The notes: generated by a model from the sequence alone, not told the origin. Counted from the stretch's first letter, positions 1 through 8,428 are shown. The stretch is 64,000 nt of DNA from SIG437 sp045648985 (GCA_045648985.1 JAZROZ010000002.1:1-64000); one strand, 5' to 3'. Numbers and translations are program-made.

Positions 1-338
1 CTGCAAATATACGTCAGTATTATTATGCTTAGCATAACAAGGTTCTCGGGTCCCCAACAGAAATCTGTGATTTCGTGTTGGGTGAGGTTCTTATTTTTGA
101 ATTTTCTTTGTCTTATATCAAAATTTTCTCTTTTTGAACTCTTTGACCTTATACTTAGAAAAATTTTAAATGATTTATTTGCGGAGGCTGAAGCTGGGCT
201 GACGCCCTGCAAGGCCGACAAATTTTAAGCATTAAAATTTTACAAGCATAAGGCGTAAAAAGTTCGACTCTCCGATGACTAACCGAAGTAAAAAAGGTTT
301 TATTTGCGTACGCCTACGGAGTCATCACAGAAAAACTC
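1..338 (+). other. Unidentified stretch rich in nested inverted repeats; possible structured RNA or leader
   Basis: No convincing gene is present here. An open frame at 25-228 lacks a ribosome binding site and resembles no family. The DNA holds several inverted repeats: 23-28 with 32-37; 53-65 with 69-82, one bulge; 220-228 with 232-240, perfect 9 bp; 274-280 with 320-326; and 251-257 with 309-315. The last two interleave, as in a pseudoknot. The stretch runs straight into the intrinsic terminator at 339-377 and then the SLH gene at 429. It may be the 3' part of a structured non-coding RNA or a long attenuated leader. I saw no cobalamin-riboswitch B12 box, T-box or tRNA-like fold. The function is unknown. 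Confidence 0.35.
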
Positions 339-377
339 AGCTGTGGTAATTTTTTATAAAATTACCACAGCTTTTTA
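339..377 (+). terminator. Intrinsic terminator (or attenuator) before the first SLH gene
   Basis: A perfect 15-bp stem pairs 339-353 with 358-372 around a four-base loop, and a T-rich tract follows. It lies only about 50 bases before the start codon at 429, with no clear promoter between. It either ends an upstream RNA or acts as an attenuator for the genes at 429-3636. Confidence 0.85.
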
Positions 378-428
378 TATACAAAAAAGCAAAGAAGGTA
401 TTACCTAAAAAGAAAGGACGAATGAAAA

Positions 429-2951
429 ATGAAGAAAAGAATTTTAGCAATGCTCTTAGCACTTTTAATGCTTTTAAGTGTTGCTACTGTCTGCGCGGAG
501 GGAGAAACCAATATAGATGTTTTTCTTTCTATGAGCAGATATGGTGAGATTATAGAGGGCAAAAACGGCGAAAGTATGTCATACGTTACAGTAAGCCTGA
601 GCGGAAAGTCAAGCTATAACTTAGACGATGTATTTTTAGAAGCTCACCGTATGTACTATGAAGACGGAGAAGCAGGCTATGCCTCAAGCGTAAGCGAATG
701 GGGCTTTGGAATTGACAAACTGTGGGGAGATGAAAGCGGTAGATTTGGTTATCAGGTAAATAGCGGTACAGAATCTGTAATGGGACTTGGTCATGAGGTT
801 TCAGACGGCGACTGTGTTGATGCGTTTATATATAAAAACGCATACCCCGATACAGAGGGATATGCTATGTTTAATAAGACTCATACTGTTAAATATACAG
901 GAATACCGTTTGAGCTTGTTTTAAAATATTTCAGCGGCTATGACGAAAACTGGAATACTATAATATCGCCGTGTGATGGTGCAATAATTACAATAAACGG
1001 TGAAGAAACAGAGCTTATCACAGATGAAAATGGCACGGCAGAAATACTGCTTGAAAATGAGGAAATACACATTATCTCTGCAACTAAAAGTAAGATATTA
1101 GGGGAAGCAGAAGTACCTGCAATCACGGCCCCTGTCTGCATAGTCGATGTAAAAAATCCAAAAACAGAGATAGTGCATAACATAGCAAAAAAGTACTCAC
1201 AGGCTGATTACTCGCAGCAGGATGTAAATCTTGCATGGGTTGTTTCGGATATGTTGATGTATGAAGAGTTGTTTGAAGATAGTGAAAATATCCTAACAGA
1301 AAGCCAGAAAGAAACGGCTTTCAAAGCAATAGCAGCTTCTGTAAGCAGTGCCGAAAAGCCTGGAGATTTAGCAAAATATATCATAGCACTCCGTGCACTT
1401 GGTTATGATGCAAAAACTGTATATACAGAAGATTTTAAGCATATAGATGCGGTTAAAAAGCTGACAGATTTAGTCGACTCGGATGATGAAGCCGTAACGA
1501 ATATATATACACTTCCGTATGTGCTTATTGCACTTATGCAAGACGATGAATATGCGAATCAGGAACAGTTTGAGAAGCTTATAGTTGCGGCGATTGAAAG
1601 CAAAGCATCATGGCAGAGCACAGAGTATGGCACAGATGCGCTCACGCCTATGATTTTAGCACTTGCACCGTTTGCCGATGCAAACGATAAAATCAGCACA
1701 GTACTTAGTAGTGAAGTCAGCGCAGTGCTTAGTGAAACAATCGAAATTTTAAAGGAAGAGCAACGTGAAGACGGCTTGATTGACGGCTTTGAGGGATATG
1801 AACCTGCATCGACAGGACTTGCAATTTGCGCTCTTTCTGCTGCAGGAATTGATGCTGACACAGTAAAAAAGAGTGAAAACAGTCTTATTTGGGGATTGAT
1901 TTCTGTGGCAAACGAGGATTTAGACGGGTTTGCAAATGCCTTTGCCACTGAGCAGGGATTTCGAGGACTAATCGCGTGGCGCTTGCTTGCTGAAAATAAA
2001 GGAAAAAATATGTACGATTTTTCAGACTATCCAAAAAGCGAAGCTAACGTACCCGGTATTGAAAACTGTCCCGTAATCTTTAACGTAAGTCCCCAGAATG
2101 CAGAAGTTACAATTGATGGAAAAGAAGAGTTTTCAAAAAACTGCTTTGACCTTGATGCAGGGGAATATACATATAACGTGTATTCTTCCGGATACACTCC
2201 GCAAACCGGAGTAGTGACAATAACTGAAGATGAAGCACAAAACCGTACAGCAAAGACCATAAATGTATCGCTTGACAGGATATACTATGGTGGTGTTTCA
2301 AGCCAGGTTAACTCAAATGATAATGAAGAAAAGGAAACTGAAACCATAGTTGAGCCGACAAAGCCTTTGCCGCAGGAAGAAAAGCAGGTATTCAGTGAAA
2401 CGACATTTAAGGATGTAAACAATAATGACTGGTACTACGGAGCAGTTAAATATGTTTATGAAAAAAATCTGTTCAAAGGTACAGACAGCGGTTTTGAGCC
2501 TGACACATCAATGACAAGAGCGATGCTTGTTACAGTTCTGCACAGACTTGACGCACCTGAAAAAATTTCACTATCGGGCGGTTTTAGGGATGTAGCTGAA
2601 AATGTGTGGTATAGCGAGGGTGTAAACTGGGCATCAGAGCACAAAATCATAAACGGTGTATCAGATAACGATTTTGCACCTGAAACAAGCATAACAAGAG
2701 AGCAGATTGCCGTCATTTTGTACAGATATGCTACATATAAAGGATATGATATATCCGCAAAAAATACTGATAATATTTCATCTTTTGACGATAAGGATAA
2801 GATTTCTTCATATGCATCTGATGCACTTAACTATATAATTGAAAAAGGAGTATTAAACGGCAGAGGTGGAAATATTATCGCACCGACAGAAAAGGTTACA
2901 AGAGCAGAGGTAGCAGCTATGCTGATGCGTTTTGCTGAGCTAGAGGGCTGA
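429..2951 (+). CDS. SLH-anchored surface protein with DUF4430-like, alpha/alpha-repeat and PEGA-like regions
   Basis: This is an exported 840-residue protein. Residues 1-23 are a signal peptide (lysine-rich start, leucine-rich core, likely cleavage after VCA). Residues about 30-250 carry a DUF4430-like pattern (FGYQVNSG, then DGDCVDAFIYKN). Residues about 255-560 are helical repeats of the terpenoid-cyclase/prenyltransferase alpha/alpha type (for example STGLAICALSAAGIDAD). Residues about 575-640 resemble a PEGA domain (AEVTIDGKEEF). Three SLH repeats end the protein (NNDWYYGAVKYVYEKNLFKG, ENVWYSEGVNWASEHKIING, and a third at about 785-838), which should anchor it to pyruvylated wall polymer. 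A beta-type domain beside an alpha/alpha barrel recalls intrinsic factor/transcobalamin, so surface corrinoid or ligand capture is possible but only inferred. The next gene, 4 bp downstream, has a DUF4430 domain too. The start ATG follows AGAAAGGACGA. Confidence 0.8.
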   Translation: MKKRILAMLLALLMLLSVATVCAEGETNIDVFLSMSRYGEIIEGKNGESMSYVTVSLSGKSSYNLDDVFLEAHRMYYEDGEAGYASSVSEWGFGIDKLWGDESGRFGYQVNSGTESVMGLGHEVSDGDCVDAFIYKNAYPDTEGYAMFNKTHTVKYTGIPFELVLKYFSGYDENWNTIISPCDGAIITINGEETELITDENGTAEILLENEEIHIISATKSKILGEAEVPAITAPVCIVDVKNPKTEIVHNIAKKYSQADYSQQDVNLAWVVSDMLMYEELFEDSENILTESQKETAFKAIAASVSSAEKPGDLAKYIIALRALGYDAKTVYTEDFKHIDAVKKLTDLVDSDDEAVTNIYTLPYVLIALMQDDEYANQEQFEKLIVAAIESKASWQSTEYGTDALTPMILALAPFADANDKISTVLSSEVSAVLSETIEILKEEQREDGLIDGFEGYEPASTGLAICALSAAGIDADTVKKSENSLIWGLISVANEDLDGFANAFATEQGFRGLIAWRLLAENKGKNMYDFSDYPKSEANVPGIENCPVIFNVSPQNAEVTIDGKEEFSKNCFDLDAGEYTYNVYSSGYTPQTGVVTITEDEAQNRTAKTINVSLDRIYYGGVSSQVNSNDNEEKETETIVEPTKPLPQEEKQVFSETTFKDVNNNDWYYGAVKYVYEKNLFKGTDSGFEPDTSMTRAMLVTVLHRLDAPEKISLSGGFRDVAENVWYSEGVNWASEHKIINGVSDNDFAPETSITREQIAVILYRYATYKGYDISAKNTDNISSFDDKDKISSYASDALNYIIEKGVLNGRGGNIIAPTEKVTRAEVAAMLMRFAELEG

Positions 2952-2955
2952 TTAT

Positions 2956-3636
2956 ATGATAAAGAATAAATATAAAATAATTATAGGAGTTTTGGTTTGT
3001 TTTATTCTTTCTGCGTTGTTCTTCTGCGGAGAAAAAAGCACTCAAAATACGGAAAATGAGCTTGTTTTTAATAAAGCTGAAACTGAGCTTTATACAACTG
3101 CGCCTGAGATTTTAAAAGAAACGGCAAGTCCCCAACAACAACCCAAAGAAGAAATAACAGCAGATGTTAAAGAGGAGATACCGCAAAATGAAGAAAGCGC
3201 TGCCGCTGATGTCATCTATGAGCAGGAAAAGCCGCAAGATGATGAAGAAAAGCTTACGTGTACACTATCTGTAAGCTATAAATCGGTGTTTGAAAATCTT
3301 GAAAAATTAAAAGCTAATAAAAAGGATATTCTTATAGAAGATGGAATGATTTTTGAAGAAAAAACAGTAGAATTTTTTGAAAATGAAAGTGTTTTTGACC
3401 TTCTGCATCGCGAAATGAAAAATAATGGAATTCACTTTGAGTTTTCACAAACACCAATGTACAATTCTGCATATATCGAAGGAATAGGGAATTTATATGA
3501 ATTTGACTGCGGTGAGTATTCAGGATGGATTTACAGAGTAAACGGAGTAAAGCCTACATATGGCTGCTCGCAGTATAAACTCCAAAACGGCGATAAAGTC
3601 GAATTCTACTATAGCTGTAATTTTTTAAAAGACTGA
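2956..3636 (+). CDS. Membrane-anchored DUF4430 domain protein
   Basis: This 226-residue protein has a single N-terminal hydrophobic segment (about residues 6-24). It reads as an uncleaved anchor or signal peptide; the cysteine in FFCGE does not form a clear lipobox. An acidic, Glu/Pro/Gln-rich linker follows at about 30-95. The C-terminal half is a typical DUF4430 domain, with a GWIYRVNG motif, YGCSQYKLQNGD and a closing VEFYYSCN. DUF4430 is related to the C-terminal beta-domain of transcobalamin-like proteins, so ligand binding at the membrane face is plausible. It begins 4 bp after the SLH/DUF4430 gene stops, so the two are almost certainly cotranscribed and may work together. The ligand cannot be read from the sequence. 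Confidence 0.75.
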   Translation: MIKNKYKIIIGVLVCFILSALFFCGEKSTQNTENELVFNKAETELYTTAPEILKETASPQQQPKEEITADVKEEIPQNEESAAADVIYEQEKPQDDEEKLTCTLSVSYKSVFENLEKLKANKKDILIEDGMIFEEKTVEFFENESVFDLLHREMKNNGIHFEFSQTPMYNSAYIEGIGNLYEFDCGEYSGWIYRVNGVKPTYGCSQYKLQNGDKVEFYYSCNFLKD

Positions 3637-3655
3637 AAAAGAAAGAATAAACGTG

Positions 3656-3684
3656 TTGACGATATCCTGTAATTTGTATATAAT
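3656..3684 (+). promoter_or_regulatory. Sigma-A type promoter for the TIGR04076/AraC genes
   Basis: TTGACG at 3656-3661 and TATAAT at 3679-3684 are separated by 17 bp. The promoter sits about 55 bases before the start codon at 3738, so this pair begins a new transcript after the DUF4430 genes. Confidence 0.8.
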
Positions 3685-3737
3685 ATAATTAATAGATTTT
3701 AAAAAGCCAGACAAGACATATAAGGAGATTTTATATT

Positions 3738-4055
3738 ATGAAAAAATGTCGTATAACGGTTATGAAGATGTCTCGTTATGACGATTTGATAGAAAAATAC
3801 GAAAATCCATTAGAGCATGCCTGTGATTTGAAAGAAGGGCAGGTCTTTATCGCAAATGGATGGCAAAAACCTGATGGCCTTTGCGATAGTGCATGGGAAA
3901 CAATGTCTCCTTTTATATTGGCTTTGTCACACGGCGGTGAAAATTTCTACGATGGTTGGATGAAAGACCCGAAATCTGCAATGATTTCCTGTAATGATGG
4001 CTTCAGACCTGTAAGCTTCTATATTGAAGCACTCACAGAAGATGCAGATATATAG
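3738..4055 (+). CDS. TIGR04076 family protein
   Basis: A 105-residue soluble protein with no signal peptide. It matches the small TIGR04076 family by its start (KKCRITVMK), the central GQVFIANGWQKPDGLCDSAW region, the DGW motif and the C-terminal DGFRPVSFYIE. The family is widespread in anaerobic Firmicutes; I know of no established biochemical role for it. AAGGAG lies just before the ATG, and a consensus promoter lies about 55 bases upstream. The next gene is an AraC regulator in the same direction, which may control it or share its transcript. Confidence 0.75.
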   Translation: MKKCRITVMKMSRYDDLIEKYENPLEHACDLKEGQVFIANGWQKPDGLCDSAWETMSPFILALSHGGENFYDGWMKDPKSAMISCNDGFRPVSFYIEALTEDADI

Positions 4056-4100
4056 TCAAAAGCTTTGACAAAAGATATGCTTTTAGTGCGAGGTGATAAA

Positions 4101-4871
4101 ATGGAAAATTTATTTGAGTATTTCATAGAAACTGATGACTTTTACCTTAGATATGCAAAAGGGGAGCCTAAGTTAAAAGAGCAGGAGTTTCACGATTATA
4201 ATGAGTTTATTTTTTTCATAAACGGAAGTACATATTTTATCTCTAAAAATATTCAGCAAAACTTAAATACCGGTAATATCGTTGTGATTCCCAAGGAGGA
4301 GTTTCATCAGTTTTGTGTAAAAGAGCCGCAAAAGTATATCCGTTGTATTTTGGGGTTTTATGAAAATTCTGAAATAGCTGAGCTTGTCCATAAGGTTATG
4401 GATAATGTAAAAATAATAAATGCACCTGATAAAAGAATAGTCTCTGTTTTTGAAAGATTAATGGAGGTTGCTAAAAGTCATCTTCCCAAACAAGAAAAGA
4501 TTTTGTTTATCAAATCAGCTTTAGTGCAGCTGCTCATAAATATGAAGCTGTATGCATCGGGAGAAATCAGTAAAAACCTTAATTTATCACCTGTTGTAAG
4601 TCGTGCACTTAACATAATAGACGAAAAATATGCTGAAAATCTGTCTGTTAATACCATTGCAGATGTTCTCTATATCTCACCATCGACTTTGGCACACAAA
4701 TTCAGTAAAGAGCTGAACATTCCTGTATATCGCTACATCATTCAAAAACGTCTTTCTGTAGCGCATAACCTAATCTTAAGCGGTGAGTCAATGACCGCCG
4801 CCGCTAACCAGACAGGCTTTCCTGATTATTCGTGCTTTTACAGACTATATAAAAAGTATTATAAGAAATAA
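4101..4871 (+). CDS. AraC family transcriptional regulator
   Basis: This is a 256-residue DNA-binding regulator. The N-terminal part (to about residue 150) is a cupin-like sensor region with repeated aromatic and His residues (FHDYNEFIFFINGSTYF). The C-terminal 90 residues are the double helix-turn-helix of the AraC/XylS family: YAENLSVNTIADVLYISPST is the first helix-turn-helix, and RLSVAHNLILSGESMTAAAN leads into the GFPDYSCFYRLYKKYY signature. I chose the ATG at 4101 because GAGGTGAT sits right before it; an in-frame ATG at 4065 lacks such a site. The effector is unknown. It may regulate the TIGR04076 gene just upstream. Confidence 0.88.
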   Translation: MENLFEYFIETDDFYLRYAKGEPKLKEQEFHDYNEFIFFINGSTYFISKNIQQNLNTGNIVVIPKEEFHQFCVKEPQKYIRCILGFYENSEIAELVHKVMDNVKIINAPDKRIVSVFERLMEVAKSHLPKQEKILFIKSALVQLLINMKLYASGEISKNLNLSPVVSRALNIIDEKYAENLSVNTIADVLYISPSTLAHKFSKELNIPVYRYIIQKRLSVAHNLILSGESMTAAANQTGFPDYSCFYRLYKKYYKK

Positions 4872-4895
4872 AAAAGAGCCATCAGGCTCTTTTTT
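4871..4895. terminator. Bidirectional intrinsic terminator between the AraC gene and spoIVB
   Basis: A 10-bp stem (4871-4880 with 4885-4894) with loop ATCA has an A tract on one side and a T tract on the other. It can therefore end both the plus-strand AraC gene and the convergent minus-strand spoIVB gene, whose stop codons it overlaps. Confidence 0.85.
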
Positions 4896-6162
4896 ATTCT
4901 GCTTCTGCTAACATATTCTCAATAAATATCCCATAACCTCTTGTTGGGTCATTCACAAACACGTGCGTGACCGCACCAACTAATTTCCCGTTCTGAATGA
5001 TTGGACTGCCGCTCATTCCCTGAACAATTCCGCCTGTTTTTTCCAAAAGACGACTATCTGTGATTTTTATGACCATATCCTTATGTTCGTCGCCTGATGA
5101 TTTTTGTACCTTGAGTATTTCCACATCATAGGCTTTTTTGCCTGATTCATCAATAGTTGAGATGATTTGAGCCTTTCCTTTTTTAATGGTATTTTTAGAT
5201 GCGACAGGCAAGGGGACTTCTAAGCTTTGTGCCATATCACCACTTAGTTTTCCGTATATCCCACAAGATGTATTTTTTTCGATTGTACCGATATCGCCTA
5301 AAGAGTTATTAAAAGTACCTTTAAGCTCACCAGGTAACCCCTGAGAACCTTTTAAAACATCATAAATGGTAGCATTTATAATATTACCGTCAGCTACAGG
5401 CAGAGCTACACCTGTATCACTATCGCAAATTGGATGCCCGAGCGCACCATATTTCAAATCGTCAGGCGAGATGTAACTAAGAGTTCCGATTCCTGCGGTG
5501 CTGTCGCGCATCCATATTCCTATTTTATATCCGTCAGATGTCAGGGCAGGGGTGACTGACTTATGAATAAGCTCATTTTCTCTGTTTATCATAACATCAA
5601 TTTTTTTGCCGCCCGACTCTAAAACAATGTTTGCAAGCTGTTCTGTTGTATTAAGTTTTTTCCCGTTTGCAGAAAGTATAATATCACCCATTTTAATGCC
5701 TGAGCTTGATGCGATATTTAATATATTTCCGTTTATGTCAGCAATATCCGATGTGCCGACACATAAAAGTCCTTCTGTGAACATTTTTATTCCAATAGTA
5801 TCGCCACCCGGAATTAACGTCTTAGCATCGGTGACGATCACATTAACATTTTTGACGGGGATTATCCCGAAGAGCTTAAGACTTGCAGAAAAATCCCCTA
5901 AATCTGTTGCTTTGATGTATTTTTCATTCGTTTGGAATGAATCGCGCGAGATTTTTCCGTCATCTGAAAGCACACCGCCAAACGATGCAGGCATAGAAAG
6001 GGAATAGGGAGAATTTGAGCTTATGCGGAGTTCTTCGCCCTCATATATGTTGATTTTATCAGGAAATTGCAGAGTCCCCTGAGCAAAAAGGGAAGCTATG
6101 GCAAAAGAGAGCATAGCACTAAAAATCAAAACACGTTTTTTTATGCTTATTTTTCTTTTCAT
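4894..6162 (-). CDS. spoIVB: SpoIVB serine peptidase (stage IV sporulation protein B)
   Basis: This is a 422-residue S55-family signalling protease that is secreted from the forespore and triggers pro-sigma-K processing. An N-terminal membrane segment (RVLIFSAMLSFAIASLFAQG) is followed by a PDZ domain at about residues 115-205 (GDIILSANGKKLNTTEQLAN) and the peptidase domain. The expected catalytic residues are visible: His in GALGHPICD, Asp in KITDSRLLEKTGG and Ser in VQGMSGSPI. The length matches Bacillus SpoIVB (about 425). It is the strongest evidence in the window for endospore formation. The start ATG follows AAAGGACG. pdaA, another sporulation-type gene, lies just upstream in the same direction. 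Confidence 0.95.
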   Translation of the reverse strand: MKRKISIKKRVLIFSAMLSFAIASLFAQGTLQFPDKINIYEGEELRISSNSPYSLSMPASFGGVLSDDGKISRDSFQTNEKYIKATDLGDFSASLKLFGIIPVKNVNVIVTDAKTLIPGGDTIGIKMFTEGLLCVGTSDIADINGNILNIASSSGIKMGDIILSANGKKLNTTEQLANIVLESGGKKIDVMINRENELIHKSVTPALTSDGYKIGIWMRDSTAGIGTLSYISPDDLKYGALGHPICDSDTGVALPVADGNIINATIYDVLKGSQGLPGELKGTFNNSLGDIGTIEKNTSCGIYGKLSGDMAQSLEVPLPVASKNTIKKGKAQIISTIDESGKKAYDVEILKVQKSSGDEHKDMVIKITDSRLLEKTGGIVQGMSGSPIIQNGKLVGAVTHVFVNDPTRGYGIFIENMLAEAE

Positions 6163-6181
6163 TAGTTCACGTCCTTTGATA

Positions 6182-6203
6182 ATTAGTTTATCCGCAAACT
6201 AAT
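6182..6203. promoter_or_regulatory. Perfect inverted repeat between pdaA and spoIVB
   Basis: ATTAGTTT is repeated in inverted form across a six-base centre, in the 65-bp gap before spoIVB. There is no T tract, so a terminator is unlikely. An operator or a short hairpin in the spoIVB leader is possible. I could not read a convincing sporulation sigma-factor promoter here. Confidence 0.35.
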
Positions 6204-6227
6204 GAGTTATCCACTGAAAAAATTTCA

Positions 6228-7064
6228 TCATTTTCCAAACTCGTCTAAAGATTTAAAAATATATCCTTCATTTTTTAGGTCCTTGATTATTCTGTCTAAA
6301 ACATTTGCGTTGTCTTTAGAAACTGCGTGGAGAAGTAAAACAGCACCGTCGTGAACACCTTTTTTGATTTCTTCATATGCAAAATCCGTGCCCTTTTGGT
6401 TGTTTACTTCCCAGTCTTTATATGCAAAACTCCAGAATACGTTAGTGTAACCCAAATCGCGTGTGATTGCAAGCGTTCGCTCTGAATATTCACCGCGCGG
6501 TGCACGCAGATATTTCATATCTTTTCCAAAAGTTTTTTTGAATTCATCATTTAAATCTGTAATTTCTTTCATAAGCTCTGCATCATTTGCAATAGACGGA
6601 AGACTCGGATGATTAACACTGTGATTTCCTACAATATGCCCCTCATCTACCATTCTTTTAACAAGCTCTGTTTCTTTTTTTAAGTATGGTCCTGTCACGA
6701 AAAAAGCGGCAGGCACTTCGTTTTCCTTAAGTATGTCTAAAATTTTGCCCGTATATCCGTTTTCATAGCCCTCGTCAAATGTTAGATAAAGACTCTTTGG
6801 TGTGTTGTCAAGATAATATGAACCATATTTTTCGATAAGCTTTACAATATTTTCGGGAATTTCGGGCGGTGTATTTACGTTTTTCTTAATTCCCCAGCCA
6901 TACATTACATTAGAAAAATGGGAGTAGTCACTCACATTTGATGCCGTAACTGTTATGGCTTCCTGCGGCTCTAAATATATCTCGCTTGTAAATACATCTT
7001 TAGTTTTGGTGCAACCAGAAAGTAAAAGAACAAAAATGAGCAAAATTAAAAATAATTTTTTCAT
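6228..7064 (-). CDS. pdaA: PdaA-type polysaccharide deacetylase (muramic delta-lactam synthesis)
   Basis: A 278-residue exported lipoprotein. The signal peptide ends in a lipobox (LLLSGC). The NodB domain shows the PdaA variant of motif 1 (LTFDEGYENGYTGKILD), the metal-binding motif HSVNHPSLPS, RAPRGEYSERTL, the FWSFAYKDWEVNNQKGTDFA block and the final LLLHAVSKDNA. These match Bacillus subtilis PdaA, which deacetylates muramic acid residues on the way to the muramic delta-lactam of spore cortex, more closely than general chitin deacetylases. I start at 7064 because AAAGGAG lies 5 bases ahead; a start five codons earlier would put that site inside the gene. The neighbouring spoIVB supports a sporulation role. 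Confidence 0.9.
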   Translation of the reverse strand: MKKLFLILLIFVLLLSGCTKTKDVFTSEIYLEPQEAITVTASNVSDYSHFSNVMYGWGIKKNVNTPPEIPENIVKLIEKYGSYYLDNTPKSLYLTFDEGYENGYTGKILDILKENEVPAAFFVTGPYLKKETELVKRMVDEGHIVGNHSVNHPSLPSIANDAELMKEITDLNDEFKKTFGKDMKYLRAPRGEYSERTLAITRDLGYTNVFWSFAYKDWEVNNQKGTDFAYEEIKKGVHDGAVLLLHAVSKDNANVLDRIIKDLKNEGYIFKSLDEFGK

Positions 7065-7130
7065 AATGACTCCTTTCAAAATATTTGTAGTTAATTATAT
7101 TTTGTAAAAGGAGAAATTATTATAATAAAA

Positions 7131-7170
7131 AGGAGCTGTAGCAAAATGAATTTCATTTGCTACAGCTCCT
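7131..7170 (-). terminator. galT-galK operon terminator, dispersed hairpin element copy 1
   Basis: An almost perfect 20-bp inverted repeat (7131-7150 with 7151-7170, one unpaired base) has a T-rich tract on its minus-strand 3' side, as expected of a terminator for galK. The core GCTGTAGCAAAATGAA and its inverse recur at 42471-42509 with a compensatory base-pair change. A third, partial arm lies at 7196-7211. Confidence 0.8.
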
Positions 7171-7195
7171 TTTAGGCTGGACGGAAAATAGCGCA

Positions 7196-7211
7196 CATTT
7201 TGCTACAGCCC
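7196..7211. repeat. Partial extra arm of the GTAGCAAAATG hairpin element
   Basis: CATTTTGCTACAGCCC matches one arm of the element at 7131-7170, about 25 bp away, but has no nearby full partner. It looks like the remnant of a second, tandem copy between galK and the intact hairpin. Confidence 0.55.
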
Positions 7212-7228
7212 TTTGATATGGACTTTTT

Positions 7229-8416
7229 TTACATCCCGATAACTTCGTGTCCGCCATCTTCGATAGATGATACGTAGAAAGATGGAGCATAACCAATTTT
7301 TGCTTCATAAGCAGGACCGACCTTTTCGATAAACTCATCTACTGCAGATGTTTTAATAAGTGTAACACTGCATCCGCCAAAGCCTGCACCTGTCATACGT
7401 GAGCCAAGTACACCGTCTATCTTCCTTGCTTCATCAACTAATGTATCAAGCTCAATTCCCGTAACCTCATAATCATCACGAAGTGAATCGTGTGATGCAT
7501 TCATAAGCTTTCCGAAAAGCGCCATATCCTTATTGTTTAATGCGTCAATACTCTTTAAAACACGTGCATTTTCGCATATAACGTGACGTACACGTCTTTT
7601 AACTGTTTCATTTGTGATTAAAGACGCATTTTCGTTGAATTCATCTTCTGTTATATCAGAAAGACATGTAGCATTAGTAAAAGCCTTTTTAAGTTCAGCT
7701 AAACCCTCTTCGCATTCTGCACGGCGCTCGTTATATTTTGAGTCAGCTAAGCTCCTTTTTTTGTTAGTGTTAGCTATAACTAAGCTGTAGCCATCCATCG
7801 AAAGCTTAACGTGCTTAAATGTAAGGTTATCACACTTTAAGAAAATTGCATGGTCTTTTTTGCCCATAGCTGATGCAAACTGGTCCATAATACCACAGTT
7901 AACACCAATATAGTTGTTTTCTGCTGCCTGACCGACTTTAGCCATTTCTACCATATCGATATCTTTCGTGATGCCGTTTTTCTCGTTTGATAAAGTTGCA
8001 AAGGTAAGCGCAGTTGCAACCTCGATAGCGGCAGAAGAAGAAAGTCCGCCGCCGTGCGGTAGTGTATCGTCATAGAGCATATCGCAACCGATTATAGTGT
8101 AGCCAAGCTTTTTAAGCTCACTCATAACACCTGCCTGATAGTCGCCCCATTTTAAATCCTTGTAGTTTTCAAGCTTTTCTGTGTCAATCTCAATGATGCC
8201 GTCTAAATCTGTTGCTTTCATACGAACGATATTGTCATTTCTGAGTCTTACTGCAATAGTAGTACCCATAGAAAGAGCAGCAGGGAAAACGAAACCGCCG
8301 TTATAGTCGGTGTGCTCGCCAATGAGATTTACACGACCGGGTGATGTGAAAATACGAATTTCACCGCCGTCACCATATAAATTTATAAATTCTGTTTTTA
8401 GTTCCTTAATATTCAT
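7229..8416 (-). CDS. galK: Galactokinase
   Basis: A 395-residue GHMP kinase that phosphorylates galactose to galactose-1-phosphate in the cytoplasm (Leloir pathway). Visible signatures are the galactokinase motif GRVNLIGEHTDYNGG near residue 30, the GHMP ATP-binding loop LPHGGGLSSSAAIEVATAL at about 120-140, and the C-terminal MTGAGFGGCSVTLI. The length fits the family. I start at the ATG at 8416 with GAGGTGG ahead; a GTG three codons earlier would overlap that site. galT ends 12 bp upstream, so the two are cotranscribed. The transcript should end at the hairpin at 7131-7170. Confidence 0.96.
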   Translation of the reverse strand: MNIKELKTEFINLYGDGGEIRIFTSPGRVNLIGEHTDYNGGFVFPAALSMGTTIAVRLRNDNIVRMKATDLDGIIEIDTEKLENYKDLKWGDYQAGVMSELKKLGYTIIGCDMLYDDTLPHGGGLSSSAAIEVATALTFATLSNEKNGITKDIDMVEMAKVGQAAENNYIGVNCGIMDQFASAMGKKDHAIFLKCDNLTFKHVKLSMDGYSLVIANTNKKRSLADSKYNERRAECEEGLAELKKAFTNATCLSDITEDEFNENASLITNETVKRRVRHVICENARVLKSIDALNNKDMALFGKLMNASHDSLRDDYEVTGIELDTLVDEARKIDGVLGSRMTGAGFGGCSVTLIKTSAVDEFIEKVGPAYEAKIGYAPSFYVSSIEDGGHEVIGM

Positions 8417-8428
8417 TAAAGCCACCTC

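Noticed and set aside
25..228. Open frame of 67 codons at the left end
   Set aside because: No ribosome binding site, hydrophobic but without signal-peptide shape, and it covers several inverted repeats. It looks like a chance frame over structured DNA.
255..280. GTTCGACTCTCC resembling the T-arm of a tRNA or tmRNA
   Set aside because: The bases on either side do not form the required 5-bp T-stem and no acceptor or anticodon arm is present.
1..428. Cobalamin riboswitch before the DUF4430 genes
   Set aside because: Looked for because of the possible B12 link; the B12 box and other conserved segments were not found.
4065..4100. Upstream start for the AraC gene
   Set aside because: It would add 12 residues but has no ribosome binding site, while the ATG at 4101 has a good one.
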